Notes: generated by a model not told the origin, from the letters alone. A DNA stretch of 57,147 nucleotides from Micavibrio sp. (GCA_020718105.1 DYDA01000015.1:1-57147); one strand, 5' to 3'. Shown: positions 28,237 to 39,082, counted from the first letter of the stretch. Made by a program: numbers and translations.

Positions 28237-28707
28237 ATGCGCTTAATCGCTGTCTTGGTTTTTTCTTTCCTTCTTTTTTCTTCCGTTGCTTTTTCTGGCG
28301 TTCTTTTTCCGCCAGATAATGTGTCGCCGACAACCAAAGCCTGTCCTATTAATACCGTTTTAAAATGGACGGGGGATAGCGTCACCTGTATCAACCCGTT
28401 GTCTGAGGTTTCGTTGACCTGTCCCGTTGGCAAAGTCATGCTTGGAATAGATAAGGGGGCCGCAAAGTGTGCGAGCCCACGATCAGCATGGTATGTTCGA
28501 GATTGGAATCCTTTGGCCGGATCTTTTTATTTTAAGTGTCCAAGGGGCGTTGCTACATATTGTCTTGCTGTTAGTGGAGCGGGCGACAATACGTGTTCTG
28601 CTGCAGGTGGAAACTATGTTGTGGGGGATGCCTGTCAAATCAATGCGCTGTGTGGAGACGGTACGATAAAAAGAAGAGTTTCGGTAATTTGTACGTGGTA
28701 CGAATAG
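28237..28707 (+). CDS. Secreted cysteine-rich small protein
   Basis: A 156-residue protein with a clear signal peptide (RLIAVLVFSFLLFSSVAFS) and ten cysteines in the mature part, spaced throughout (KACP, VTCI, LTCP, AKCA, FKCP, TYCL, NTCS, DACQ, ALCG, VICTW). An even count suggests five disulfides in the periplasm or outside. TAGGAGG precedes the ATG. It ends at a perfect 11-bp hairpin. Function unknown. Confidence 0.75.
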   Translation: MRLIAVLVFSFLLFSSVAFSGVLFPPDNVSPTTKACPINTVLKWTGDSVTCINPLSEVSLTCPVGKVMLGIDKGAAKCASPRSAWYVRDWNPLAGSFYFKCPRGVATYCLAVSGAGDNTCSAAGGNYVVGDACQINALCGDGTIKRRVSVICTWYE

Positions 28708-28714
28708 TACACGT

Positions 28715-28740
28715 GGGGACACAATGGTTATTGTGTCCCC
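28715..28740 (+). terminator. Perfect 11-bp hairpin after the Cys-rich gene
   Basis: GGGGACACAAT and ATTGTGTCCCC pair perfectly around GGTT, 8 bp after the stop codon. There is no T-run on either side, so it may be a Rho-type or RNA-stabilising hairpin. Confidence 0.55.
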
Positions 28741-28762
28741 GCCAAGCGCTTGCTTCTAGAGC

Positions 28763-28994
28763 TTACCGTGTAAACGCTGTTTGTGCGGGATCGATGGTGC
28801 GACTGTCTGTCCCCGTGATTTCGATCACGGCAAGGCTGCGTTCGATCTGACCCGTTTCCATCAGGCGAAAGACCCCATCAATACCGGCAAAGCCGGAAGG
28901 TGACGTTAGTGTGGCGTTGTCGTAAGGCAGGCCATGACGCGCCAACACGACGGCCAGCGCCGTGGCGTCAAACGCTAAGGTCGCAAGCCTTGGC
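28763..28994 (-). pseudogene. 3' fragment of an lpoA-like gene
   Basis: The translation (RHGLPYDNATLTSPSGFAGI and onward to the stop) matches the last ~77 residues of the intact LpoA-like lipoprotein at 39714-40946, with several substitutions. The fragment has no start, leader or ATP/ligand lobes. Homology stops abruptly at a 30-bp perfect palindrome (28995-29024). It is a decayed partial duplication or the remains of a second paralogue. Confidence 0.85.
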
Positions 28995-29024
28995 GCAGGC
29001 TGCGTAGCGCGCTACGCAGCCTGC
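28995..29024. repeat. 30-bp perfect palindrome
   Basis: GCAGGCTGCGTAGCG is followed directly by its own reverse complement with no spacer. It lies exactly between the lpoA-like fragment and a transposase remnant, so it marks a rearrangement junction. Zero-loop palindromes this long are normally unstable. Confidence 0.9.
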
Positions 29025-29032
29025 GGGCGAAT

Positions 29033-29200
29033 GCGCCGTTTCTTTTTACCTACAAGCAGCATCCAAAGCTGAACATTCCTCACACCACAAACTCGTGCGA
29101 CGGCTCCTTCGCTCACTGGAAAAACAAGGTCAAAATACATCGGGGGTTGAAGAAGGAACGGCGAGCCAAAATGATCAAATTCTTGCTCTCAAAATCCTGA
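29033..29200 (+). pseudogene. C-terminal transposase remnant
   Basis: The + strand frame ending with TGA at 29198-29200 reads LFTYKQHPKLNIPHTTNSCD, then GSFAHWKNKVKIHRG and KMIKFLLSKS. The NTTN-x-DG-x-F-x-H and KIHRG pattern is the C-terminal end of a transposase group found in many bacteria (DDE family; exact IS family not determined). The rest of the gene is missing upstream, cut at the palindrome. 29201-29340 is AT-rich and holds nothing I can name; it may be the old IS end. Confidence 0.65.
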
Positions 29201-29353
29201 TCTTACCCACACCTTTTGATCATTATGCCCAAATTAATCAGATTTATACCGGATCGAGAGGGTTTCTTAATCATTACGACACCGAAAATTAATAGGTTAA
29301 GTGTAATGTGGGAGGTGAAAATACAAAGCATTTAACTAAAATGGGAGATAATC

Positions 29354-29452
29354 ATGGCTCTTTTCGACTCACGCCTCATTGTGCTTTTCAGTGTTGTTCT
29401 TTTCCTGTCGGCCGCCCTTTTTGCCGATGGAGCCTCCTCGGCTCCTTATTGA
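29354..29452 (+). CDS. Possible 32-residue hydrophobic peptide
   Basis: ATG at 29354 has GGGAG 8 bp upstream. It encodes MALFDSRLIVLFSVVLFLSA and then ALFADGASSAPY, a single hydrophobic segment followed by a short polar tail. It could be a small membrane protein or a signal-peptide-like fragment. It stands alone between the transposase remnant and the end of hemW, and could be chance. Confidence 0.4.
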   Translation: MALFDSRLIVLFSVVLFLSAALFADGASSAPY

Positions 29453-29466
29453 GTTTTCTTCTAAAA

Positions 29467-30615
29467 TCAGGAAAGTAAAAACGCCAGAACAGCGTTAAGC
29501 GTCTCTAACCCTTTGGGTGAGGCGCGAAGCGTGGCGGCGTCCTTCACCAAAAGGCCTTCGTGCACCAAACGGCTGACCTTATGCTGCGGAACATAATCCT
29601 TCAAAGGCAAGGCAAATTTCCTGTGCCATGCGGCCTTGTCGATTCCTGTGACAAGGCGTAGTCCCATCATCAACGCCTCACGCATCGCGGTTTCTTGATC
29701 AAGGATCGTTTCCTTGGCGCGGCCATGGCCTCCCGCGACAACCTGTTGTCGCCAAGCATCAGGGTTGCGGTGGTTTTCGGTAGCATAACGCTGATTGCCC
29801 TCCACAAAGCGGCCATGCGCCCCTGCGCCGATCCCGATATAATCGCCATAGTGCCAATACGTCAGGTTGTGGCGGCTTTCTTGCCCTGCTGCCGCATGGT
29901 TCGAAATTTCGTAAGCGGGCAAGCCCGCCATTGCCATAATTTCTTGTGTGGCCTCATACATCTGCGCGGAGGCATCATCGGGTGCGGTGAGCGTTTCGTT
30001 GGCGGCGCGTTTGTGAAAGGACGTGCCTTCTTCAATCGTTAGCTGATAAAGGGACATATGCTTTGACCCAAACGTAAGCGCTTCGCCAAGCTCGGCCTCC
30101 CACGCTGCGGGCGTTTGCCCCACGCGGCCATAAATAAGGTCAAAGGAAAAACGGTCAAAGGTTTTTGCAGCGGCCTTGATGGCTTCCCGCGCTTCTTGCG
30201 CATCATGCGCTCGCCCTAAAAAACGTAAGGACGCATCGTTCAGTGCCTGCACGCCAAGGGAAAGACGGTTCACGCCCGCGCTTTTAAACGCCTGAAACTT
30301 GCCGATCTCGGACGAAGAGGGATTGGCCTCTAGCGTGATTTCGCAATTTTGCTGCACCCGCCACAGTGCCACCATTTTATCCAAAAGAGTGGCAACGGTC
30401 TGCGGCTGCATCAAGGACGGCGTGCCGCCGCCAAAATAAATCGTCGCAATTTCCCGATCCGGCAACCGCGCCGCATAGTGCGAAAGTTCGTTTATATAGG
30501 CCTCTTGCCATGCACCTTCTTCTAACGCCGAAGGCAAAACGCGTGAATTGAAATCGCAATACGGGCATTTCGAAACGCAAAACGGCCAATGGATATAAAC
30601 GGAAAGAGGGGTCAT
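29467..30615 (-). CDS. hemW: HemW-type radical SAM haem chaperone
   Basis: A 382-residue radical SAM protein, often mis-annotated as coproporphyrinogen III oxidase. The cluster motif is Cys13-x3-Cys17-x2-Cys20 (CVSKCPYCDF). IYFGGGTPSLM is the SAM-binding segment. It lacks the fourth Cys of true HemN (CxC), which supports HemW, a haem-binding chaperone. It overlaps rdgB by 4 bp; rph-rdgB-hemW is a conserved alphaproteobacterial order. True HemN is encoded at 36725. Confidence 0.94.
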   Translation of the reverse strand: MTPLSVYIHWPFCVSKCPYCDFNSRVLPSALEEGAWQEAYINELSHYAARLPDREIATIYFGGGTPSLMQPQTVATLLDKMVALWRVQQNCEITLEANPSSSEIGKFQAFKSAGVNRLSLGVQALNDASLRFLGRAHDAQEAREAIKAAAKTFDRFSFDLIYGRVGQTPAAWEAELGEALTFGSKHMSLYQLTIEEGTSFHKRAANETLTAPDDASAQMYEATQEIMAMAGLPAYEISNHAAAGQESRHNLTYWHYGDYIGIGAGAHGRFVEGNQRYATENHRNPDAWRQQVVAGGHGRAKETILDQETAMREALMMGLRLVTGIDKAAWHRKFALPLKDYVPQHKVSRLVHEGLLVKDAATLRASPKGLETLNAVLAFLLS

Positions 30616-31205
30616 GGCGCGGCGAGCAAAGCCAGCAATTTTTCCATCGCGTGGCCACGATGGCTGATCGCCTGCTTTTCCGTCTCGCTCATTTCGCCAA
30701 AGGTGTGGGCGTGGCCATCGGGCACAAAAAATGGATCATACCCATGCCCCAGCGTCCCGCGTGGCGGCCAGACAATGTGCCCCGTACAGCGTCCTTCGAT
30801 AAGCTCATGTTGGCCCTTCGGCAACACAAGCGCCAGCACGCAAATGAAATAGGCGCTGCGATCGGTTGCGCCGCCAAGCTCTTTTTGCACGCGCGCCATG
30901 CCCACCATCGGGTCTTTTTGCGGGCCGCACCACCGCGCCGTGTGAAGGGCGGGCGCGCCGCTCAGCGCGTTCACGCAAAGCCCGCTATCATCCGCCAGTG
31001 TTGGCAGCCCCGTCGCTTCCATCGCAGCCTGCGCCTTTAACAGCGCGTTATCGGCAAAGGTTGCACCCGTTTCTTCCGGCTCTGGCAAGTTTAAGTCGCC
31101 AGCACAGAGAACCTCTAACCCCAAGGGCGCTAAAAGCGTCTGAAACTCGTGCAATTTGCCCTTGTTATGTGTCGCTATGAGTAGTTTTTTGACCAAAATT
31201 GGCAC
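30612..31205 (-). CDS. rdgB: dITP/XTP pyrophosphatase (RdgB/HAM1)
   Basis: About 197 residues. RdgB hydrolyses non-canonical purine triphosphates such as dITP and XTP and keeps them out of DNA. LLIATHNKGKLHEF is the N-terminal family motif, ADDSGLCVNALSGAPALHTARW the central one, and AISHRGHAMEKLL the C-terminal one. The start is a GTG at 31205 or a TTG at 31196; AAGG spacing slightly favours 31196. It follows rph by about 12-21 bp. Confidence 0.95.
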   Translation of the reverse strand: MPILVKKLLIATHNKGKLHEFQTLLAPLGLEVLCAGDLNLPEPEETGATFADNALLKAQAAMEATGLPTLADDSGLCVNALSGAPALHTARWCGPQKDPMVGMARVQKELGGATDRSAYFICVLALVLPKGQHELIEGRCTGHIVWPPRGTLGHGYDPFFVPDGHAHTFGEMSETEKQAISHRGHAMEKLLALLAAP

Positions 31206-31217
31206 CTTTTATGCCCC

Positions 31218-31931
31218 TTAACCTATCGCTTTTTGCTGCGCTTCTTTCAAAGACGAAATACCGCTTCGCGCCAGTGCCATCAATTCTAAAAACTGCGTTT
31301 CCGAAAAGGGCTTTTGCTCCGCCGTGCCTTGCACCTCCACAATCGCGCCGGAGCCTGTCAGGACGAAGTTCGCATCCGCCTGCGCGTTCGAATCTTCCAC
31401 ATAGTCCAAATCCAAAACGGCCATGCCCTCGTACAGGCCGCACGAGATAGCCCCCACGGTGTCCGTCAACGGGAAAGACGAAAGTTTGCCCGTTTTCATC
31501 AGGTACTTACAGGCCAGCGCCAGAGCAACATAGCCGCCCGTGATTGACGCGGTGCGCGTGCCGCCATCGGCTTGGATGACATCGCAATCAACCTTAACCT
31601 GAATCTCGCCAAGAGCTTTGCGATCCACCACGGCGCGAAGGGCACGACCAATCAAACGCTGGATTTCCTGCGTTCTGCCGGACTGCTTGCCCTTAGCCGC
31701 TTCGCGATCCATCCGCTCATGCGTGGAGCGCGGCAGCATACCATATTCCGCCGTGACCCAGCCCTGCCCAGAGCCTTTTATAAAAGCGGGAACCTTTTCG
31801 CTGACCGAAGCGGTGCACAGCACATGCGTATCGCCCATCTTGATAAGGCAGGAGCCTTCGGCGTATTTAGCGGCGTGAGGGATGATTTCAACAGCACGAA
31901 GTTGGTCAAAAGCGCGAGACGAAGGACGCAT
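31218..31931 (-). CDS. rph: Ribonuclease PH
   Basis: RNase PH, 237 residues, a phosphorolytic 3' exonuclease that trims tRNA precursors. [16 protein letters not shown] is the typical start; [25 protein letters not shown] is the conserved substrate-binding region (only part quoted here: [10 protein letters not shown]); [12 protein letters not shown]-like [19 protein letters not shown] follows. ATG at 31931 has AAGGG upstream; the longer frame to 31985 is unlikely. Confidence 0.97.
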   Translation of the reverse strand: MRPSSRAFDQLRAVEIIPHAAKYAEGSCLIKMGDTHVLCTASVSEKVPAFIKGSGQGWVTAEYGMLPRSTHERMDREAAKGKQSGRTQEIQRLIGRALRAVVDRKALGEIQVKVDCDVIQADGGTRTASITGGYVALALACKYLMKTGKLSSFPLTDTVGAISCGLYEGMAVLDLDYVEDSNAQADANFVLTGSGAIVEVQGTAEQKPFSETQFLELMALARSGISSLKEAQQKAIG

Positions 31932-32107
31932 GAAAACCCTTTCTTTCAGGAAAGCAATGGGACAAAAACACTTATTCTTCGCCACCTTAATGACAAAAGC
32001 AAGCGTTATGAAAAAATAGCCGATGAAACTAATTTTATCCTCTTTCTTTCCTCTTTTTATGCTAAAATGTGTCCATCGTTAAAGACTTTTGAAAAGGATC
32101 AAAAAGC

Positions 32108-33220
32108 ATGGCCAAGAACAAATCGCTCCTCAACGCTTTTCATGCCGCCGCCCTTGGCGTGACGCTTTTTGCAGCTTCCGTTTTTTCTGCCGGTCCTGCT
32201 GTGGCTTCTGAATCGATAGACGTTGGTGCCACACGCCAACAGCCCCCCATTACTGAGGAAACGCTGCCCACCTACAGCAATGTTCTGGATGATGGTAGGC
32301 TCAAAGCGGTGTCTTATGCTTCCTTAGCACCCCATCAGCCTCGTGTTGATGTTTTGACCGATAGAGCCAAGAATAAAACCGATGTCGTCATTACGGAGAC
32401 TCAACGCGAAAGGGCTCGCGTTTTCACAACGCTGGTGATCAGGGGAAAAGGCTATCCTTATTGTGTTGACATAGGGTTTGATGGCCGCGTCCTCCAAGCC
32501 GTGACGGGGCAAGGCGATTTGGATCGCTCAATCAGGCAGTTGGGTGAAAATCCGCCCGATCTTGACGCGATCAAGGCTCTTGTTGAAAAAACAAAGAGTG
32601 TTGCCAGCAAGGCCGTTCTTTCGTCCCGTGAGGGGCCTATGGAAACGGTATCGGCTCCCTTTGACCCCAGCCGTCCAGAAAATGATCTTCTTTTAAGTGG
32701 CATTAAGACAGAAGGCCGCGAAACGCAGGTTCGAGAAGTCGTTGATTACAACAGGGGGCGCCAGTTACGTAGCTCAACCGTTGTTGTCACAACACTTTTT
32801 AAGCATAAGGCGTTGCAAGATGGATTGCCCCTAACCATTACGATTAAAAATGGTCAGCCGCCCCTTAGCCCTACGGGTATTCTTGTAGAACAAATCGAGA
32901 CTGCTTTTAAAAAAGAGGGGCGAACAGTGGCCCCTAACATCAACTCTCGTGACTATTTGACTGTGTTGACCCACTGCGCCGAAGCGGCAGCCCGCGTGAT
33001 GACGGCTGATTTTGAATCCATTGCGTATCAAAAACCTATTGCAGCGCCTGTTTCTGCGGCAGCGTTTGTGCAGGACATGGACGCGCTTTTTGATCTTACG
33101 CAAGAAAGGATCGCCCAACCTGCCGTTAAGCCCGTAAAACAGCCGGAAAAACCCGCTGCGCCCCAAAAGAAAACGACGACAAACCCAAAGGTGGAGCAAG
33201 TCGCCCGCCTGACGCGCTGA
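32108..33220 (+). CDS. Secreted hypothetical protein
   Basis: A 370-residue protein with a signal peptide ending PAVAS (about residue 33). The mature part is unrecognised. Ordered segments include GKGYPYCVDIGFDGRVLQAV and PLTITIKNGQPPLSPTGILV. The C-terminal 40 residues are Lys/Pro/Ala/Gln-rich, like a periplasm-spanning or wall-interacting tail. AAAAGGA lies 9 bp upstream of the ATG. It is divergent from rph and precedes gyrB by 95 bp. Confidence 0.72.
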   Translation: MAKNKSLLNAFHAAALGVTLFAASVFSAGPAVASESIDVGATRQQPPITEETLPTYSNVLDDGRLKAVSYASLAPHQPRVDVLTDRAKNKTDVVITETQRERARVFTTLVIRGKGYPYCVDIGFDGRVLQAVTGQGDLDRSIRQLGENPPDLDAIKALVEKTKSVASKAVLSSREGPMETVSAPFDPSRPENDLLLSGIKTEGRETQVREVVDYNRGRQLRSSTVVVTTLFKHKALQDGLPLTITIKNGQPPLSPTGILVEQIETAFKKEGRTVAPNINSRDYLTVLTHCAEAAARVMTADFESIAYQKPIAAPVSAAAFVQDMDALFDLTQERIAQPAVKPVKQPEKPAAPQKKTTTNPKVEQVARLTR

Positions 33221-33300
33221 CCCTTCTTTTTATCTTGTTTTTCCAAAGCGTTAAGCCATTGCGCCCAGCCTTAAAGCGTGCTAGAAAAGGGGCTTCGTGA

Positions 33301-35769
<2,469 letters not shown>

Positions 35770-35777
35770 GGAACCCA

Positions 35778-35806
35778 CGTCTTTTTGACAAAGACGGATT
35801 TCTTTT
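35778..35806 (+). terminator. Weak terminator after gyrB
   Basis: CGTCTTT and AAAGACG form a 7-bp stem with a TTGAC loop, followed by a T-rich but broken run. It lies between gyrB and the TPP riboswitch. Confidence 0.45.
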
Positions 35807-35825
35807 CTAAGGTTACGTATCGTTT

Positions 35826-35901
35826 AACTGGGGTGCCCTTTTAACGGGGGCTGAGATTATACCCATTGAACCTGATCTGGGTTATGCCAGCGAAGGGAGT
35901 T
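35826..35901 (+). promoter_or_regulatory. TPP riboswitch (THI element)
   Basis: The conserved core is complete: GGGGTGC, GGGGGCTGAGA, then ACCC...TTGAACCTGATCTGGGT, TATGCCAG and CGAAGGGA. AACT at the 5' end can pair with AGTT at the 3' end to form P1. GGGAG within the 3' part sits 5 bp before the ATG at 35905, so TPP binding may hide the ribosome-binding site. The downstream gene is not a recognised thiamine gene. Confidence 0.93.
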
Positions 35902-35904
35902 TCT

Positions 35905-36756
35905 ATGCTGAAAGCCGCCTCTTTACGGACGCGATCGTGTCCGTCTTTTTTCTCGTCTGGCGCATGCTCTTTGCCCTCCGCTGGCCGCCGCCTTTGCCTC
36001 ACGTTCTCCCATCTTCAGCGCATCGGCAAAGGGGCCACGACGGATGTCTGGTTTTCGGATGGATTCTCGCCCAACAAAGAACCGCCGTTGACTTGGGCGG
36101 CGGTGCGGCAGTTAGAATTGTTGCAAGAGGCAGGCAATTTGGCGATTGAGGATTTGGACGTTGCCGCCGCGCCCCGCGCCTTTCAATCCATGATGAAGAT
36201 GCGGGCGGGTGGGTATCGCATGACAATGATTATGATGGGCGACACCACGGAAGAACCAGAGCGCGATGATCTGGCCATCGTGGATCAAAAGCTGCAAGAA
36301 GAAATCGCGCAGCTTATCCACTTTTTGTATTTAAGCGAGATGAGCGAGCATGCCTGCGCTCTTAACGCCACAGCCCTTCACCAGCATGCTTGGTCCTGTG
36401 AGGAGGCTCTGCCGCATATCATCCAAACGCTTGGCGCCAAAAGCCTGTTTAAGCCAGAAAAAGAAACGCTGGCCGAAAAAACCTTTCTCGCGCTTTTGAA
36501 AAAACTTCCTGCCCATCATATCGTGCATGATACGGCAATAGGTCTTGTCTTGCCCGATGCCACAAAGGAAAAAAATTGGACGTATATTGCGGCGGGCGAA
36601 AACACCTTTGCCTCCTTTCAAACAGCGATGACAACCGTTTTGGGTGGGCTGGATAAAAACATGGCGACGATGCGTCATATGCGTGGCTATGGCGACCGCC
36701 TTGGCTCACATTTTAAGATAAGAGCTACATCGCCCGCGATACAGGCGCATCTTTAG
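35905..36756 (+). CDS. Unrecognised protein under the TPP riboswitch
   Basis: A 283-residue protein. Residues 1-40 are Ser/Arg/Cys-rich (LKAASLRTRSCPSFF) and look unlike the rest. From about LQRIGKGATTDVWFSDG on the sequence looks like an ordered, mostly helical cytosolic protein with RMTMIMMGDTTEEPERDD, IAQLIHFLYLSEMSEHAC and DKNMATMRHMRGYGDRLG. I do not recognise it as ThiC, TenA, a thiamine transporter or any Thi enzyme. The N-terminus may be the relic of an older riboswitch-controlled gene fused to a downstream one. Its end overlaps hemN by 32 bp (convergent). Confidence 0.65.
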   Translation: MLKAASLRTRSCPSFFSSGACSLPSAGRRLCLTFSHLQRIGKGATTDVWFSDGFSPNKEPPLTWAAVRQLELLQEAGNLAIEDLDVAAAPRAFQSMMKMRAGGYRMTMIMMGDTTEEPERDDLAIVDQKLQEEIAQLIHFLYLSEMSEHACALNATALHQHAWSCEEALPHIIQTLGAKSLFKPEKETLAEKTFLALLKKLPAHHIVHDTAIGLVLPDATKEKNWTYIAAGENTFASFQTAMTTVLGGLDKNMATMRHMRGYGDRLGSHFKIRATSPAIQAHL

Positions 36757-38182
36757 CAAGGGTTGTTGTATCGAACAGCGAGGCCACAACGCGCACGGCC
36801 ATGCGGTGTGGCGTGGTGAGGGTGATTGTGTGCCCCTCGCGCTTGACCAGTCCCGCTTCCTCAAAGGGTTTGAGTCGCTCAAGAGCGCTGCCCAGAATGC
36901 TAAGGGAGTAGTTGTGGGCGCGGCAAAGGCTTTCCAGATTGACCTTCATCGTGCAAAGCAAGGCCTCGATGATCGCGCCGCGCAGCTTGTCTTCGCCCTT
37001 TAAGCGAAGGCCACGCGTGACGGAAAACCCTTCGGCGCGGACACGTTCTTGATACGCCGCGATGTTTCTCTCGTTTTGAAAATAGCCTTGAGTCATGCGC
37101 CCGATACTGCTGGCTCCCACGCCCAGCATGTGGGGGGCTTGATCATCCGTGTAGCCTTGAAAATTGCGGTGCAGCTTTCCGGATTTCAGCGCCTTGGCCA
37201 ATGAATCCGCAGGCCGCGCAAAATGATCCATGCCAATCTCAATCATCCCCGCCTCACGCAACACGGCGCGTGCCGCGCTCTCCATTGCCAAAGCGGCATA
37301 AGGCCCCGGCAGAATGTATTGTTCTAAAACCCGTTGGTGCTTTTTGGCCTGTGGTACATGGGCATAGGAAAACAGCGCGACTCTGTCGGGTCTAAGCGAT
37401 AGCGCCTGCAACGCCGTTTGTGCGACCGAAGGTGGCGATTGAAGGGGCAGGCCATACATCAAATCAAGATTGATTTTACGAATGCCTGCCTCGCGCAAAA
37501 GGGCGCACGCCCGTTCAACTTGATCAAAGGGCTGAACGCGGCCGATGGCCTTTTGCACATCGGGATCAAAATCCTGCACACCCAAAGAAACGCGCGTGAC
37601 GCCCAGCATCCCAAGCGCGCGCGCTTGCGCCCGCGTGATCAGGCGGGGGTCAAGCTCCATCGCGACTTCTGTCTCGTCATTAAGGGCGAAGCGCCGCGCC
37701 AAAGCGCCCATCATCAACCCCAAATCTTTTTCTGACATCATGTTGGGGGAGCCACCGCCGAAATGGACGTGGCTGACCCGTCGTGGACGGGGGGCTGTCA
37801 GGGCAATCCCCTCAAGCTCACGATGCACCGAGCCAAGATAAGAGGACACTTGCTCATGATTTTGCGTGGCCTGCGTATGACAGCCGCAGTAAAGGCACAG
37901 GGCGCGGCAATAAGGAATATGCAGATAAAGAGAAAGGGGCTCTTCTGGCGCAAGAGCCTCGAGCGCGTTGCGATAGGTTTGCACCGTCACGCCATCCTCA
38001 AACGCCGTTGCGGGAGGATAGCTGGTATACCGTGGCACGGCCTTGCCCAGCCATAGATCATCGCGTCCAGCTTTTTGTCCTAAAAGGCCAACAAACGGAT
38101 CCTCAAGATCAAAGGCGTCACCTTCCCTTTCTTGCTCTAGGGCGTCTCGTGCGGTGGCAAAGCGGTTCAAAGGGAGCCTCAA
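36725..38182 (-). CDS. hemN: Oxygen-independent coproporphyrinogen III oxidase
   Basis: HemN, about 485 residues, makes protoporphyrinogen IX from coproporphyrinogen III without oxygen. Cys92-x3-Cys96-x2-Cys99-x-Cys101 (CRALCLYCGC) is the HemN-specific cluster motif; HFGGGSPNMMS binds SAM. AVPRYTSYPPATAF before it is diagnostic. The first codon is a TTG at 38182; a second TTG four codons later has GAGG closer by, so the start is uncertain. Three ATCAC repeats spaced 10-11 bp lie just upstream (38193-38218). Confidence 0.95.
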   Translation of the reverse strand: MRLPLNRFATARDALEQEREGDAFDLEDPFVGLLGQKAGRDDLWLGKAVPRYTSYPPATAFEDGVTVQTYRNALEALAPEEPLSLYLHIPYCRALCLYCGCHTQATQNHEQVSSYLGSVHRELEGIALTAPRPRRVSHVHFGGGSPNMMSEKDLGLMMGALARRFALNDETEVAMELDPRLITRAQARALGMLGVTRVSLGVQDFDPDVQKAIGRVQPFDQVERACALLREAGIRKINLDLMYGLPLQSPPSVAQTALQALSLRPDRVALFSYAHVPQAKKHQRVLEQYILPGPYAALAMESAARAVLREAGMIEIGMDHFARPADSLAKALKSGKLHRNFQGYTDDQAPHMLGVGASSIGRMTQGYFQNERNIAAYQERVRAEGFSVTRGLRLKGEDKLRGAIIEALLCTMKVNLESLCRAHNYSLSILGSALERLKPFEEAGLVKREGHTITLTTPHRMAVRVVASLFDTTTLAKDAPVSRAM

Positions 38183-38192
38183 AGGTCAAGGA

Positions 38193-38218
38193 ATCACAAC
38201 GAATCACTATCCTATCAC
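38193..38218. promoter_or_regulatory. Three helically phased ATCAC repeats
   Basis: ATCAC occurs at 38193-38197, 38203-38207 and 38214-38218, spaced 10 and 11 bp apart, on the + strand between hemN and the OmpA-like gene. Such phasing puts all three on one DNA face, as for a cooperatively bound regulator. I see no FNR box here. Speculative. Confidence 0.35.
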
Positions 38219-38428
38219 AGGAGATTCCCCCCTAAAAGAACCCTTTCCGGCCAAAAAGTGTGACTTAAAAGGCGCGTTGCGAGTCGAAAACGACACAAGA
38301 GCTTCATTTTATGGCTTGAAGCCAAGACGTAATCGTTTTTTAATGAGATTGCGCGATAAATGCTTCTGCCAAATCTGCCCCAAGCTGCCTTGTCTGACGG
38401 GCTTTAGTCTTACCTTATGGAGAAACTC

Positions 38429-39082
38429 ATGAAGAATTCTGTGAAACTTTTGCTTGCCGGTGCCGTTCTGGCTTTCGGTATGGGAACCGCTTCGGCACAA
38501 GCGAGTAATCTTGATGTCGTCCGCGATTCAAACGGAACCCCCATCAAAACGATGAGTGGTGATTGCCTTCGTACACAATGGACGACTGATAAAGATAATT
38601 GTGGCGGCGAAGTTAAGCCCGTTACGGAAACCAAGTCGGTTTATTTCGGCTTTGGCAAGTCTGTTTTGACCAAGGATGGTCGCACAGCTTTGGATGCTTT
38701 GGCCACCGACATTAAGGCCAAAGGCAACAGTGTTGTTGCGGTTCGTGTTGCTGGTTATGCTGATCGTATCGGTAGCGCCACAGCCAACGAAAAGCTTTCG
38801 AAGAAGCGTGCTGACGCTGTTCGCAAGTATCTTGTCTCTAAGGGCGTTGTGAATGCGCAGGTCGTTGAAACCCGTTGGTTTGGTGACAGCGCTCCGGCAA
38901 CGGATTGCCCCAAGAAGATGTCCAAGGCCAAGTTGATCAAGTGCCTGCAACCCGATCGCCGCGTTGACGTTGAAGTTGACACGATGCCGGTTGTTGCCGG
39001 TGGTGCTGAGGCCGTTGCTGCTCCTGTGGCCGCGCCTGCGCCTGTAGCCAAGAAGGTCAAGGCTCCTGCAAAAAAGAAGTAA
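38429..39082 (+). CDS. OmpA-family outer-membrane/peptidoglycan-binding protein
   Basis: A 217-residue protein with signal peptide ending ASA and a C-terminal OmpA-like domain that binds peptidoglycan. VYFGFGKSVLTKDGRTALDA starts the domain; GYADRIGSATANEKLSKKRADAV is its core (quoted part: NEKLSKKRADAVRKYL), and PDRRVDVEV ends it. There is no N-terminal beta-barrel. The tail is Ala/Pro/Lys-rich. GGAG is 8 bp before ATG 38429. Codon use is that of a highly expressed gene. A strong terminator follows. Confidence 0.93.
   Translation: MKNSVKLLLAGAVLAFGMGTASAQASNLDVVRDSNGTPIKTMSGDCLRTQWTTDKDNCGGEVKPVTETKSVYFGFGKSVLTKDGRTALDALATDIKAKGNSVVAVRVAGYADRIGSATANEKLSKKRADAVRKYLVSKGVVNAQVVETRWFGDSAPATDCPKKMSKAKLIKCLQPDRRVDVEVDTMPVVAGGAEAVAAPVAAPAPVAKKVKAPAKKK

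Noticed and set aside
28763-28948. The 61-codon minus-strand frame as a real small gene
   Set aside because: Its sequence is the C-terminal end of the lpoA-like protein and homology continues upstream of its first possible start until the palindrome, so it is a truncated copy.
35937-36149. Alternative frame downstream of the TPP riboswitch as the true regulated gene
   Set aside because: It ends within 71 codons, has no ribosome-binding site and matches nothing. It might hold relics of a lost gene but cannot be supported as a gene.
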